Notes: a model not told the origin generated them from the sequence alone. A DNA stretch of 64,000 nucleotides from Bacteroidota bacterium (GCA_017303975.1 JAFLBG010000012.1:24287-88286), one strand, 5' to 3'; shown: positions 16,717 through 26,179, numbered from the stretch's first letter. Made by a program: numbers and translations.

Positions 16717-17934
16717 ATGCGTTTTTTTTTAGTTTGTGTTTTACTGCTTTTTTTTCAAATTAATTTACAGTGCCAAGTTTCGGATTCATTGCTTGTTGGG
16801 GTTGATATTGTTTTTCCAATTATAAAACCGAATACACTGTCAGTACATCCATTAGGAATGTATATTGCTAGAATAAATCACAATTTTAAAACATATGCAC
16901 AGCAAAAAAAATCTTTTTCATTTGAAATATCAAATGGAAATGTATGGCTACCATATGTAAAATCATATGAATTGCAAGATGTTGTTGATCAAAAAATAGC
17001 CGAGGGTATTCCTTGGCACGAGCGAGAAGGAAAGTTTGATGTGAATACTGTCCTTTCAAAAACGAAAGAGTTTTTGGCAGATGGAGTGTTGCGTTCATAC
17101 AGAATGTCTTTTTGCTTGCCAATAAATACAACCCAGGAGATAACTATTGGAATTCGTTCGTATTCGCTCGATAAAGGGAAAGGTCCTTTTTCGTTAGTAA
17201 CATCGGATAATTCGATTGAGTGGTTTCATAGTAATATTGCGGGTGGCGAGGATCCTTTTTCTAGAAAATTTTATGGTTTAAATAATGCGCAAATTGTGTA
17301 TAAAGATGCAAACGATAATTATGTAAGAATGAACTCTGGCGATTTTGTAATACCGGGAATTGAATTGGATTATCTGTATTATCCTAAACTAACAATAAAC
17401 GATAAACGAAAAATATATCTGAATTTTGGGGCTCACATAGGTGTAAACACCTCGCAGTATAATCCTGTTGCAGATATAGGTTTTTCGACATCTGGTGTAA
17501 AGAAAATTAATTTTGCAAAAAATAAATCGTTAGAATTGGGAATAAGTGCTGGTGCATTGCGCCAAGCTACTATTGTGTATGGAAATAGGGTTGCTATTAG
17601 TGGTAGAAAATTTATTTCAAGTTTTGAAAGTAATGTTACCTATCAAAAGCAACTAAAAAAGAAACGTGCAATTTCTTTAGCTCTTAACTATAATTTGCAA
17701 TCAGCTTATTTTAATCCTTCCGATTTCGAACATGTGGTTTTAACCGGTAATAGACACACTTCTCATTGGCATTACGCTATTTCAGAATTGTATAGTGGCT
17801 TACAAGCTTGGAGTTTTATTTTTACTTTTGCCCACAGACGAATTGCTTACTGTGTCTATGTAAGAGAGGATTTGTTAGTTGATAATGCTCCCGATTTACA
17901 AACAGGATTTGGAATAAATGTATTTCTCAAATAG
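16717..17934 (+). CDS. Exported protein of unknown function, probable outer-membrane beta barrel
   Basis: A 405-aa protein. The signal peptide (about 1-20, ending in QCQ) is clear. The rest has many short alternating hydrophobic strands (IYLNFGAHIGV, SLELGISAGAL, AISLALNYNLQ) and ends GFGINVFLK, close to the aromatic-terminated barrel signal. I do not recognise the family. It is 28 bp after the PASTA gene and could be in the same transcript. It converges on cinA with an 18-bp gap. Confidence 0.6.
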   Translation: MRFFLVCVLLLFFQINLQCQVSDSLLVGVDIVFPIIKPNTLSVHPLGMYIARINHNFKTYAQQKKSFSFEISNGNVWLPYVKSYELQDVVDQKIAEGIPWHEREGKFDVNTVLSKTKEFLADGVLRSYRMSFCLPINTTQEITIGIRSYSLDKGKGPFSLVTSDNSIEWFHSNIAGGEDPFSRKFYGLNNAQIVYKDANDNYVRMNSGDFVIPGIELDYLYYPKLTINDKRKIYLNFGAHIGVNTSQYNPVADIGFSTSGVKKINFAKNKSLELGISAGALRQATIVYGNRVAISGRKFISSFESNVTYQKQLKKKRAISLALNYNLQSAYFNPSDFEHVVLTGNRHTSHWHYAISELYSGLQAWSFIFTFAHRRIAYCVYVREDLLVDNAPDLQTGFGINVFLK

Positions 17935-17952
17935 AGATTTTAAGAGCCACAC

Positions 17953-19221
17953 TTATTTTTCTGATTCATTTAGAATAAATTTTCGCAACATATTTAATGC
18001 AGTAGTGGCAGATTTTTGAATGTTGCGCTCCCTGTCATCGCCAAATAAATATTTTTCGGCAATTATTTTTTCTTTGTTGCCTACGGCAATCCAAACAGTA
18101 CCTACAGGCTTTTCGGCCGTAGCTCCTCCCGGACCGGCAATTCCAGATACAGATATTGCGTAATCTGTATTAAATAATTCAATAGAGCCAATAACGAGTT
18201 GTTTCACAACTTCTTCGCTTACAGCTCCAACTGTATCAAGCATTTGTTGCGGCACGCCAAATAATTGTTTTTTTATGTTGTTGTTATAAGGCGATACTCC
18301 GCTGGTAAAATATTCCGAGGAACCCGCTACACTTGTTATTAAGTGAGAAATATAGCCACCTGTGCAGCTTTCTGCCACCGAAAGTGTTTTTTTGTTTTTC
18401 TTTAGTAGAGTCCCTATTATTTTTTGGATTGTTTCCGGTTCTTCGCCATACGTTTCAAATCCATATATATATTGGGAAATGATAGCTTCAAGTTCTTTTG
18501 TTTTATTTTCAATAGTATTTTTAAGCTCATATTCATTAGCACTTTTTCCTGAAATGCGCAACCTTACCATTCCGGGAGATGGTAAATAGGCAAGCTTTAA
18601 ATTCAATGCAATCAAGCTATCCTCCCAATCGCTTATTATTTCAGATAAGTAGGATTCGCCTACACCTTGCGTTAAAATTGTTTTGTGATAAATAAATGGA
18701 AGTTTATATCTTTTTTTTAGCTCGGGTAAAATAGACTGTTGCATTATTCCCTTCATTTCATAGGGAACTCCCGGCATCGAAACAATTATATTTTCATTGT
18801 AGTTGAACCACATGCCCGGAGCGGTGCCGGAGTTATTAGGTATTACAATACAATTGGCAGGCACTTCTGCTTGTCTTTTGTTTATTTCCGAAACAGAAAA
18901 ACCTCTTAATGCAAAAAGGCGTTCCACATTTTTATAAGCATCCTCATTAAAAACTAAGTGGGTGTTAAAATATTCGCACAGGGTGTGTTTCGTAATGTCG
19001 TCTTTTGTAGGACCTAAGCCGCCTGTAATCAAAATGATTTGAGCTCGTTTTTGAGCTTCATTTAAGGTTTTAATTATATCTTCTTTACTATCGGAGATGC
19101 ATGTAATTTGTTTTACAGAAATTCCAATTTGATTCAATTGTTGTGCCATCCAAACGGCATTGGTATTGGTTACTTGGCCAATTAAAAGTTCGTCTCCTAT
19201 AGTAATTAACTCTGCTATCAT
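17953..19221 (-). CDS. cinA: CinA-like protein / nicotinamide-nucleotide amidohydrolase
   Basis: A 422-aa, full-length two-domain CinA. The N-terminal MoCF/COG1058 domain (about 1-170) begins AELITIGDELLIGQVTNTN and has ITGGLGPTKDD; this domain is an ADP-ribose pyrophosphatase in characterised homologues. A linker domain follows (about 180-255). The C-terminal amidase domain (about 262-418) contains TLSVAESCTGG, GVSPYNNN and ISGIAGPGG and deamidates nicotinamide mononucleotide in the pyridine-nucleotide salvage cycle. Cytoplasmic. It is divergent from the DUF4197 gene. Confidence 0.93.
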   Translation of the reverse strand: MIAELITIGDELLIGQVTNTNAVWMAQQLNQIGISVKQITCISDSKEDIIKTLNEAQKRAQIILITGGLGPTKDDITKHTLCEYFNTHLVFNEDAYKNVERLFALRGFSVSEINKRQAEVPANCIVIPNNSGTAPGMWFNYNENIIVSMPGVPYEMKGIMQQSILPELKKRYKLPFIYHKTILTQGVGESYLSEIISDWEDSLIALNLKLAYLPSPGMVRLRISGKSANEYELKNTIENKTKELEAIISQYIYGFETYGEEPETIQKIIGTLLKKNKKTLSVAESCTGGYISHLITSVAGSSEYFTSGVSPYNNNIKKQLFGVPQQMLDTVGAVSEEVVKQLVIGSIELFNTDYAISVSGIAGPGGATAEKPVGTVWIAVGNKEKIIAEKYLFGDDRERNIQKSATTALNMLRKFILNESEK

Positions 19222-19345
19222 AGTTTTATTTCTAAAGTTTAAAGTTAAAAAGTTTGTGCCCTTTTTTGCTTTTTATAGTAAATAAAATGAAAGCACTTTT
19301 TTACTACGTATAGTTTGGCAGAATATTTGTAAGTTAGATGTGTAA

Positions 19346-20068
19346 ATGTATAATATGAGAAATCTAGTTTTAGTTGTAGTCCTTTTTTCAACAATAGTTG
19401 TGAATGGGCAAATTAACGTTAATTCTGTAATTAATACCATCACAGGTTCAAATGGCGCTTCGCTTACCAATGATGAAGTTGTAAAAGGCTTAAAAGAAGC
19501 TTTAACTGTTGGCACAAACAATTCTACGGCAAAGGCTTCTAAGTTGGATGGTTTCTATAAAAATACGGCTATAAAAATACCTTTTCCTCCGGAAGTAAAG
19601 CAAGTAGATCAAACATTGCGAAACCTTGGAATGAACAAACAGGTAGATCAATTTGTAATGACCTTAAACAGGGCAGCTGAAGAAGCTGCTAAAGATGCGG
19701 CTCCTATTTTTATTGCTGCTGTTACGCAAATGTCAATAATGGATGGAATATCTATTTTAAAAGGCGGTGATAATGCAGCAACTCAGTATTTGCAACAAGC
19801 AACTATGGCGCAACTTAAGGCACAGTTTAAACCTAAGGTTGCTGCAGCATTAAAGAAAGTTCATGTTACGAAATATTGGAATCCGTTGGCAAAAAAGTAT
19901 AATAAGTTACCCATGGTTCAAAAAATTAATCCCGATTTAGAAAGTTATGTAACCGATAGGGCTATTCAAGGGTTGTTTAAACTTGTAGCAGAAGAAGAAC
20001 TTAAAATTCGTAAAGATCCCGCTGCACGTGTTACCGATATTCTAAAAAAAGTTTTTGGCTTTAAATAG
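19346..20068 (+). CDS. DUF4197 family exported protein
   Basis: A 240-aa protein. A short hydrophobic signal peptide (ending VVNGQ) is followed by the DUF4197 domain, recognised from GLKEALTVGTNNS, YKNTAIKIPFPPE, AAEEAAKDAAPIF and the mainly helical composition. The domain has no established biochemical role; the protein should be periplasmic. The Met at 19355 is an equally good start and gives a tidier signal peptide. A weak -7-like AATATTTG lies at 19322-19329. Confidence 0.8.
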   Translation: MYNMRNLVLVVVLFSTIVVNGQINVNSVINTITGSNGASLTNDEVVKGLKEALTVGTNNSTAKASKLDGFYKNTAIKIPFPPEVKQVDQTLRNLGMNKQVDQFVMTLNRAAEEAAKDAAPIFIAAVTQMSIMDGISILKGGDNAATQYLQQATMAQLKAQFKPKVAAALKKVHVTKYWNPLAKKYNKLPMVQKINPDLESYVTDRAIQGLFKLVAEEELKIRKDPAARVTDILKKVFGFK

Positions 20069-20186
20069 GGAATAGGGTCTAATTCAAAAGCACTTTTATT
20101 ATTCCGTAATTAGCTGAAAAATACTACATTTATGTACTATATAATTCACTAATAATCTTACCAACCTAGTTTGGTTAAGCAATTTT

Positions 20187-21377
20187 ATGAAGCTTACAGA
20201 CCGTATAAAAAGGCTATCTGAATCACAAACAATAGCCATGGCTCGTAAAAGCCGAGAATTAGCAGCACAGGGGATTAATGTTATAAGTTTAAGTCTGGGG
20301 GAGCCCGATTTTACTACACCTGATGTTATAAAACAAGCTGCTAAAAAAGCAATTGACGATAATTTTAGCTACTACACTCATGTGTCTGGCTATTTAGAAT
20401 TAAGACAAGCTATTGCAAGAAAATTTAAACGTGATAATAATTTAGACTATACAGCAGAAGAGATTGTGGTTTCTACCGGAGCTAAACAATCAATTATAAA
20501 TGTGGTGTTAAGTTTGGTTAATCCTGGAGATGAAGTGTTGGTACCTGCGCCATATTGGGTAAGTTATTTAGAAATGATAAAGCTTGCCGATGGAGTTGCT
20601 GTAATTGTACCATCAACTATTGAAACCGATTTTAAAGTTACTTCGGCTCAGTTGGAAAAACACATTACCTCAAAAACTCGATTGCTAATGATAAGTACTC
20701 CTTGTAATCCTACAGGGAGCGTTTATTCTAAACAAGAACTAAAAGCTATAGCCGAAGTAATTGTAAAGTATCCTGAGTTATATATTATTTCTGATGAGAT
20801 ATATGAACATATCAACTTTGTTGGCAAGCACGAGTCTATGGCTCAGTTTGATTTTATAAAGGATAGAGTTATTACTGTAAATGGTGTTTCCAAAGGATTT
20901 GCGATGACAGGTTGGAGAGGAGGCTTTATTGCCGCTCCACTTTGGATTGCAAAAGCGTGCGATAAAATGCAAGGTCAGTTTACTTCAGCAACTAGCTCCA
21001 TAACACAAAAAGCAATGTATGCAGCTATGGAAATGGATCCTGCAGAAATTATACCTATGCGAGATGCGTTTAAGCGAAGACGAGATTTGGTGCTTGGATT
21101 ATTAAAAGATATAAATGGGTTAAAAGTAAATATTCCGGAGGGGGCATTTTATGTTTATCCGGATGTTACAGCTTATTTTGGTAAGTCGTTTGGTAGCTAT
21201 AAAATTAAAAATGCTACCGATTTGTGTAATTATTTGTTAGACGATGCGCATGTTGCACTTGTGCCGGGAGAGGCTTTTGGGGAAGATACGAATATTAGAA
21301 TCTCCTACGCTACTTCAGAAGAAAGGTTGCAAGACGCAATGGAAAGAATAAAAAAATCGTTGGATAAGTTAGATTAA
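20187..21377 (+). CDS. PLP-dependent class I/II aminotransferase (aspartate aminotransferase-like)
   Basis: A 396-aa fold-type I aminotransferase of the Igamma AspAT group. Key features are SLGEPDFTTP near residue 36, the TGAKQSI phosphate-binding loop, STPCNPTGSVY with the PLP-interacting Asn, SDEIYEHI, and VNGVSKGFAMTGWRGG with the Schiff-base lysine K236. It moves amino groups between aspartate (or similar) and 2-oxoglutarate; exact specificity cannot be read. It is the first of four co-directional genes (this, heptose kinase, menG, porT) with short gaps. Confidence 0.9.
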   Translation: MKLTDRIKRLSESQTIAMARKSRELAAQGINVISLSLGEPDFTTPDVIKQAAKKAIDDNFSYYTHVSGYLELRQAIARKFKRDNNLDYTAEEIVVSTGAKQSIINVVLSLVNPGDEVLVPAPYWVSYLEMIKLADGVAVIVPSTIETDFKVTSAQLEKHITSKTRLLMISTPCNPTGSVYSKQELKAIAEVIVKYPELYIISDEIYEHINFVGKHESMAQFDFIKDRVITVNGVSKGFAMTGWRGGFIAAPLWIAKACDKMQGQFTSATSSITQKAMYAAMEMDPAEIIPMRDAFKRRRDLVLGLLKDINGLKVNIPEGAFYVYPDVTAYFGKSFGSYKIKNATDLCNYLLDDAHVALVPGEAFGEDTNIRISYATSEERLQDAMERIKKSLDKLD

Positions 21378-21389
21378 AGAAATATTAAT

Positions 21390-22397
21390 TTGGATAGGCA
21401 TCAACTAAATAAACTTTTTCAATCTTTTAATCGCTTAAACATATTAATTGTTGGCGATGGCATGATAGACTCTTATGTTTGGGGAAAAGTAAATCGCTTG
21501 TCTCCTGAGGCTCCTGTGCCTATTGTAGCGGTTGAAAAAAAAGAAAACAGATTGGGTGGTGCGGCAAATGTTGCACTAAATATTCAAGCTTTAGGCGCAA
21601 ACCCAATACTGTGTTGTGTTACAGGCAATGATTATTATGGTAAAGTGTTTACCGACCTGTTGAAAAAACAAAAGTTAGTACATAAAGGCGTTGTTGTAAG
21701 TAATGCCCGTATAACAACTGTTAAAACAAGAATTATTGGCAATAATCATCAATTAGTGCGTGTAGATGAAGAGTTGAATGACAGACTTAGTAAAGCTGAT
21801 GCGAAAAAGGTTGTTGATAAAGTGACTTCTTTATTTTCCGAGGCTAAAATTGATGCTGTAGTATTTGAAGATTATAATAAAGGATTGTTATTCCCAGAAT
21901 TGATAAGCGACATTACTAAACTCGCGAATAAAAAAAACATCCCAATAATTGTCGATCCTAAAAGGGCTAATTTTAACGACTATGCAAAAAGCACCTTGTT
22001 TAAACCAAATTTAAAGGAGTTGTGCGAGGGAGCAAAAATTGAAATTGAAATAATTAACGAAAAGGAACTGAATGTAATAACAGACGCATTCCGAAAAAAA
22101 CATTCAATAGATAGCATCATGGTTACCTTATCTGAACATGGAGTATATGTAAATGATGGTACCTATAAAAAAATAATCCCGGCTCATAAACGTTCTATTG
22201 CTGATGTGTCCGGAGCAGGGGACACCGTAGTTAGTGTGGCGGCACTTTGTACTGCCTTGAAACTTCCAATTGAATTTACAGCTTCATTAGCCAATTTAGC
22301 CGGAGGTTTGGTTTGCGAACATGTTGGTGTTATTCCTGTTAATAAGAAACAATTGTTGTTAGAGGCAGAAGCTATATTAACTAAATCCATCAAGTAG
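21390..22397 (+). CDS. D-glycero-beta-D-manno-heptose-7-phosphate kinase (RfaE1/HldA-like)
   Basis: A 335-aa PfkB/ribokinase-fold enzyme. LIVGDGMIDSYVWGKVNRLSPEAPVP is the RfaE1 N-terminal signature, LGGAANVALN the sugar-binding motif, and DVSGAGDT holds the catalytic base D278. It phosphorylates heptose-7-phosphate at C1 in ADP-heptose synthesis for LPS core. The RfaE2 nucleotidyltransferase domain of fused HldE is absent and must be separate. The start is TTG; the first internal Met (in VGDGM) is inside the fold, so the non-ATG start is well supported. It starts 12 bp after the aminotransferase. Confidence 0.88.
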   Translation: MDRHQLNKLFQSFNRLNILIVGDGMIDSYVWGKVNRLSPEAPVPIVAVEKKENRLGGAANVALNIQALGANPILCCVTGNDYYGKVFTDLLKKQKLVHKGVVVSNARITTVKTRIIGNNHQLVRVDEELNDRLSKADAKKVVDKVTSLFSEAKIDAVVFEDYNKGLLFPELISDITKLANKKNIPIIVDPKRANFNDYAKSTLFKPNLKELCEGAKIEIEIINEKELNVITDAFRKKHSIDSIMVTLSEHGVYVNDGTYKKIIPAHKRSIADVSGAGDTVVSVAALCTALKLPIEFTASLANLAGGLVCEHVGVIPVNKKQLLLEAEAILTKSIK

Positions 22398-22398
22398 T

Positions 22399-23124
22399 TT
22401 GAATCCTGTTGTGCCTTATAAAGAATCGTCTTCCGCCAAAAAAGAGCAGGTAGCGCAAATGTTTAACAACATTGCACACAGCTACGATTTTTTGAATCAT
22501 TTTTTTTCTATGGGTATAGATAAAAAATGGCGAAAGAAATTGGTGGCAAAAGTAGAAGAACGCAACCCTGTTTCTATTTTAGATGTAGCTACAGGCACCG
22601 CAGATTTGGCAATTTCATTAGCAACTATAAATTCTGTAAAAATTCATGGAATAGACATTTCTGCTAATATGTTGGAGGTAGGCAAGAAAAAAATTTTAAA
22701 GCATAAATTGTCGGATAAAGTTGTATTGTCTTTGGGAGATTCTGAAAATATTCAATTCCCCGAAGCTTCTTTTGATGCCGTAACTGTTTCGTTTGGAGTA
22801 CGAAATTTCGAAAATTTAAATTCCGGACTTAAAGAAATGCGAAGAGTATTAACGGTAAATGGGAGAGCTTATATTTTGGAATTTTCGCAACCATCTAATC
22901 TTCTTTTTAAAAAACTATACTGGTTTTATTTTAAAAACTTAATGCCATTCATCGGTAAATTAATTTCTAAAGATTATTCTGCCTACAGCTATTTGCCGGA
23001 ATCTGTAAAATCCTTCCCTTACGGAGTTGCATTTTTAGATAAATTGAAAGAAGCCGGTTTTTCGAATTGTAAACAAATTCCTTTAACTTTCGGTATAGCA
23101 ACATTGTATATTGCTGAAAAATAA
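22399..23124 (+). CDS. ubiE: Demethylmenaquinone methyltransferase (MenG/UbiE)
   Basis: A 241-aa UbiE-family methyltransferase that performs the last step of menaquinone synthesis, the respiratory quinone of most Bacteroidota. Seen features: KKEQVAQMFNNIAHSYDFLNH near the N-terminus, SMGIDKKWR, motif I ILDVATGTADLA (about 60-71), FDAVTVSFGVRNFEN and YILEFSQP. The start is TTG, immediately after the preceding stop. The next Met (residue 21) would delete the conserved PYK...KKEQV segment, so TTG is preferred. Confidence 0.92.
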   Translation: MNPVVPYKESSSAKKEQVAQMFNNIAHSYDFLNHFFSMGIDKKWRKKLVAKVEERNPVSILDVATGTADLAISLATINSVKIHGIDISANMLEVGKKKILKHKLSDKVVLSLGDSENIQFPEASFDAVTVSFGVRNFENLNSGLKEMRRVLTVNGRAYILEFSQPSNLLFKKLYWFYFKNLMPFIGKLISKDYSAYSYLPESVKSFPYGVAFLDKLKEAGFSNCKQIPLTFGIATLYIAEK

Positions 23125-23163
23125 AAAGTTAATTATTGCGTTACATAGTTTGAATAACCCATT

Positions 23164-23880
23164 TTGAGTATCATAAAAAGAAATATCCTATTGTTTTTTG
23201 CACTTCAGCTATTGCTAGCAAACTACTTGTATTCTCAAGATGCCAAGGTGCCTAACTTACCCAAATACTACAGGTCGGTTCTTAATTTCGGGTTTTATTT
23301 AGGAGTAAATCGTGCCGATTTTTCGGTTATTTCGAGTCTTGATAAGCCTGATAGTATTTTAGTGATAGAATCGGCTCCTAAAACCGGATTTAATTTGGGA
23401 ATAATGGCCGAAGTTAGATTGCATGAATATGTAACTCTTCGTTTTTTGCCCGATTTGGCTTTTAGCGAACGCAATATTCAGTTTCAAATGAAGGATAGCA
23501 AAGGAGAGTATTTATTGAGCAAGCAAGTAGAATCTACTTTTTTGGATTTTCCATTAAATATAAAATATCGATCTAAACGCCTTAATAATTTTGGTGCATA
23601 CGTTGTGGGAGGCGGTAGATATACAATTGACTTAGCTTCGCAAAAAGATGTAAAAACAACTAACCCCAATGAGGCAATAATTAAACTAAACAACAAAGAT
23701 TTTGCATACGAATTAGGCACCGGACTTGATTTTTATTTAACCTACTTTAAATTTGGAATTGAGTTTAAATGGGTATTTGGCTTAAGTAATATTTTGGTTC
23801 GTGATAATTTTATTTATTCTAAAAGCCTTGATAAACTAAATTCAAGAATGTTCTTGCTTTCATTTACTTTTGAGGGATAA
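23164..23880 (+). CDS. porT: PorT-family outer-membrane protein, type IX secretion
   Basis: A 238-aa protein. The signal peptide (about 1-24, ending NYLYSQ) is followed by an eight-strand-type barrel with the PorT-like sequence FGFYLGVNRADFSV, PKTGFNLGIMAEVRLHEYVTLRFLPDLAFSERN and a C-terminus ending in LLSFTFEG. PorT is needed for T9SS function and gliding-type secretion. Linkage to ubiE is, as I recall, a recurrent arrangement in the phylum and supports the call. The start is TTG with no nearby ATG alternative. Confidence 0.75.
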   Translation: MSIIKRNILLFFALQLLLANYLYSQDAKVPNLPKYYRSVLNFGFYLGVNRADFSVISSLDKPDSILVIESAPKTGFNLGIMAEVRLHEYVTLRFLPDLAFSERNIQFQMKDSKGEYLLSKQVESTFLDFPLNIKYRSKRLNNFGAYVVGGGRYTIDLASQKDVKTTNPNEAIIKLNNKDFAYELGTGLDFYLTYFKFGIEFKWVFGLSNILVRDNFIYSKSLDKLNSRMFLLSFTFEG

Positions 23881-23892
23881 TGCCAATTCTAA

Positions 23893-23993
23893 TACCATTT
23901 GTAATTATAAAATAGGCTACAAATGTATATCCCTCTCATTGAGAGGGCAGGGAGAGGAAAGGAAAATAGGCTATTTTATAATTGCAAATAGTA
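23893..23993. repeat. Palindromic, MITE-like intergenic element
   Basis: A 101-bp element bounded by long inverted repeats: 23893-23918 and 23968-23993 are reverse complements at 23 of 26 positions. The centre has an independent 7-bp GC-rich hairpin, CCCTCTC-ATT-GAGAGGG (23931-23947), followed by the purine-rich CAGGGAGAGGAAAGG. It fills nearly the whole porT-COG2509 gap and runs up to the next ATG. The shape suggests a non-autonomous mobile or palindromic repeat; it could also act as a terminator-like structure for porT. Confidence 0.6.
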
Positions 23994-23997
23994 TAAA

Positions 23998-25581
23998 ATG
24001 ATAAAAGAAATTTCTTTAGTTGTTTCTCCTGCTGTTGCCGCAGATAAAAATCAAATAAAAGCTAGTGTTTGTAGCAATTTTGGGATTTTAGAAAACGAAG
24101 TAACAGAAGTAGAAATTTTAAAACGGTCGGTTGATGCTCGAAGTAGGAATATTAAAATTAATTTAAAAGTTAGAGTCTTTGTAAATGAAATTCCAACAAA
24201 AGACCACGATTTTAAATTTAAACAATATAAAAAAGTAAGTTCCAACAAAACGGTAATTATTGTAGGAGCTGGCCCAGCCGGACTTTTCGCTGCTTTAAAG
24301 TTAATTGAATTAGGTGTAAAACCAATTGTCATAGAACGAGGCAAAGATGTAAGAGAGCGCAGAAGAGATTTGGCTGCAATAAACAAAGAGCAGGTAGTTA
24401 ATCCAAATTCTAATTATTGTTTTGGTGAGGGTGGTGCAGGAACGTATTCCGATGGTAAATTGTATACGCGTTCTACCAAGCGTGGCGATGTGTTTGAGGT
24501 GTTAAAAACATTTGTTCAGTTTGGTGCTAGTCGCGAAATATTAGTTGAGGCACATCCACATATTGGTACCAATAAACTTCCTAAGATTATTACTGCTATG
24601 CGAGAGCAAATTCAAGAAGCAGGAGGAGAAGTGCTATTTAACTTAAAAGTAATTGACTTGCTGGCTTCTGATAAAAAGCTAAGTGGTGTTGTGGTTGAGG
24701 ATTTAATATCATCGAATATTTACGAGCTGGCAGCTAATTCTGTAATTCTTGCAACGGGTCATTCTGCAAGGGATATATTTACTTTATTGCACAAAAAAAG
24801 TATTTTGCTTGAGTTCAAACCCTTTGCATTGGGTGTACGTGTAGAACATCCTCAAAGCTTGATAGATTCTATACAATACCATTGTGCTATAAAAGAAGTA
24901 GAGGAGCAACGTAAGTACTTACCGGCAGCTTCATATAGCTTGGTTGAACAAGTTGATGGAAAAGGGGTTTACTCTTTTTGTATGTGTCCGGGAGGGATTA
25001 TCGCACCATGCGCTACAAGCCCCGGAGAGGTTGTTACCAATGGTTGGTCACCATCAAAAAGGAACAACCCATTTGCAAACTCCGGTTTGGTGGTAAGTGT
25101 GGAGGAGAAGGATATTCCAGCCTTTAAGAATTATGGCCCATTAATGGGAATGTATTTTCAACAAAGTGTGGAGCAACAAATGTGCAAAGCAGGTGGAAAT
25201 ACACAAGTGGCGCCTGCCCAAAGATTAGTAGATTTTGTAAATAATAAATTATCTGCCGATATACCTCAAACATCTTATCAGCCTGGAGTAGTATCAGCTG
25301 AACTTCATCAGTTGCTTCCTAAATTTGTAAGTACTCGTTTACAAAAAGCATTGAAAGAGTTTGGCAAGAAAATGAGAGGATATTATAGTAATGAAGCTGT
25401 TCTAGTTGCTACAGAATCAAGAACATCATCACCGGTGCGCATTCCAAGAGATAAAGAAACGTTTCAACATCCACAATTAAAAGGACTTTTCCCTTGCGGA
25501 GAAGGAGCCGGTTATGCCGGAGGTATTATTTCTGCAGCTATTGATGGAGAGCGGGTGGCGGAAGCTGCTGCTAATATTTAA
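23998..25581 (+). CDS. COG2509-type FAD-dependent dehydrogenase
   Basis: A 527-aa flavoprotein. A distinctive N-terminal domain (about 1-80) precedes the dinucleotide-binding VIIVGAGPAGLFAAL (G90, G92, G95). Other COG2509 signatures are NYCFGEGGAGTYSDGKLYTR, LATGHSARDIF, FKPFALGVRVEHPQ, CMCPGGIIAPCAT and the final FPCGEGAGYAGGIISAAIDG. This family is widespread and soluble, but its substrate is not established. The ATG lies directly at the right edge of the palindromic element. Confidence 0.85.
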   Translation: MIKEISLVVSPAVAADKNQIKASVCSNFGILENEVTEVEILKRSVDARSRNIKINLKVRVFVNEIPTKDHDFKFKQYKKVSSNKTVIIVGAGPAGLFAALKLIELGVKPIVIERGKDVRERRRDLAAINKEQVVNPNSNYCFGEGGAGTYSDGKLYTRSTKRGDVFEVLKTFVQFGASREILVEAHPHIGTNKLPKIITAMREQIQEAGGEVLFNLKVIDLLASDKKLSGVVVEDLISSNIYELAANSVILATGHSARDIFTLLHKKSILLEFKPFALGVRVEHPQSLIDSIQYHCAIKEVEEQRKYLPAASYSLVEQVDGKGVYSFCMCPGGIIAPCATSPGEVVTNGWSPSKRNNPFANSGLVVSVEEKDIPAFKNYGPLMGMYFQQSVEQQMCKAGGNTQVAPAQRLVDFVNNKLSADIPQTSYQPGVVSAELHQLLPKFVSTRLQKALKEFGKKMRGYYSNEAVLVATESRTSSPVRIPRDKETFQHPQLKGLFPCGEGAGYAGGIISAAIDGERVAEAAANI

Positions 25582-25632
25582 GTAATTGTTTGATTTTTTG
25601 TATTTTTTATTCAAAATTCATTATTTATAACT

Positions 25633-26121
25633 ATGCCATCATTCGATATTGCCAACGAAATAGACCTACAGTTACTAGATAACTCTATAAATGTAGCACG
25701 TAAAGAAATTGCAACACGGTTTGATTTTAGAGATTCTAAAACACTTATTGAACTAGATAAAAAAGCCAAGGCAATAACCATTACCACAGAAGATGCTATG
25801 CGCGTAGATTCAATTATTGATGTAATTCGGGCAAGAATGATAAAGCAAAAGTTAAATCCTGCTTGTTTAGATTACGGAAAAGATGAATACGCATCGGGCA
25901 ATATGGTACGCAAAGAGCTGAAGATAAAGGAGGGGATAGACAAAGATGCAGCACGCAAAATAATAAAAGATATAAAAGACTCAAAGCTAAAGGTGCAAGC
26001 TCAGGTTATGGATGATAAAATACGGGTTTCTGCCAAAAAAATTGACGATTTGCAGCAAGTAATTAGTTTGGTGCGGTCTAACGATTACGAGATCCCTGTG
26101 CAGTTCATAAATATGAAATAA
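25633..26121 (+). CDS. yajQ: YajQ-family nucleotide-binding protein
   Basis: A 162-aa protein of exact family length. It begins PSFDIANEIDLQLLDNSINVARKEI with TRFDFRDSK and ends IPVQFINMK, which are standard YajQ landmarks. The fold is two ferredoxin-like domains; homologues bind cyclic di-GMP or RNA/nucleotides. Cytoplasmic. It stands 51 bp after the flavoprotein gene and 58 bp before the amidase. Confidence 0.93.
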   Translation: MPSFDIANEIDLQLLDNSINVARKEIATRFDFRDSKTLIELDKKAKAITITTEDAMRVDSIIDVIRARMIKQKLNPACLDYGKDEYASGNMVRKELKIKEGIDKDAARKIIKDIKDSKLKVQAQVMDDKIRVSAKKIDDLQQVISLVRSNDYEIPVQFINMK

Positions 26122-26156
26122 AATTATTGGATTGAGGACTCTGATTTCTTAAATTG

Positions 26157-26178
26157 CAGTAATCTTAACCAATTACTG
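26157..26178 (+). promoter_or_regulatory. Small hairpin directly before the amidase start codon
   Basis: CAGTAAT (26157-26163) pairs exactly with ATTACTG (26172-26178) around an 8-nt loop, and the ATG follows at 26180. A structure here would cover the ribosome docking region of the amidase mRNA. It is short and AT-rich, so it may be chance. Confidence 0.25.
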
Positions 26179-26179
26179 T

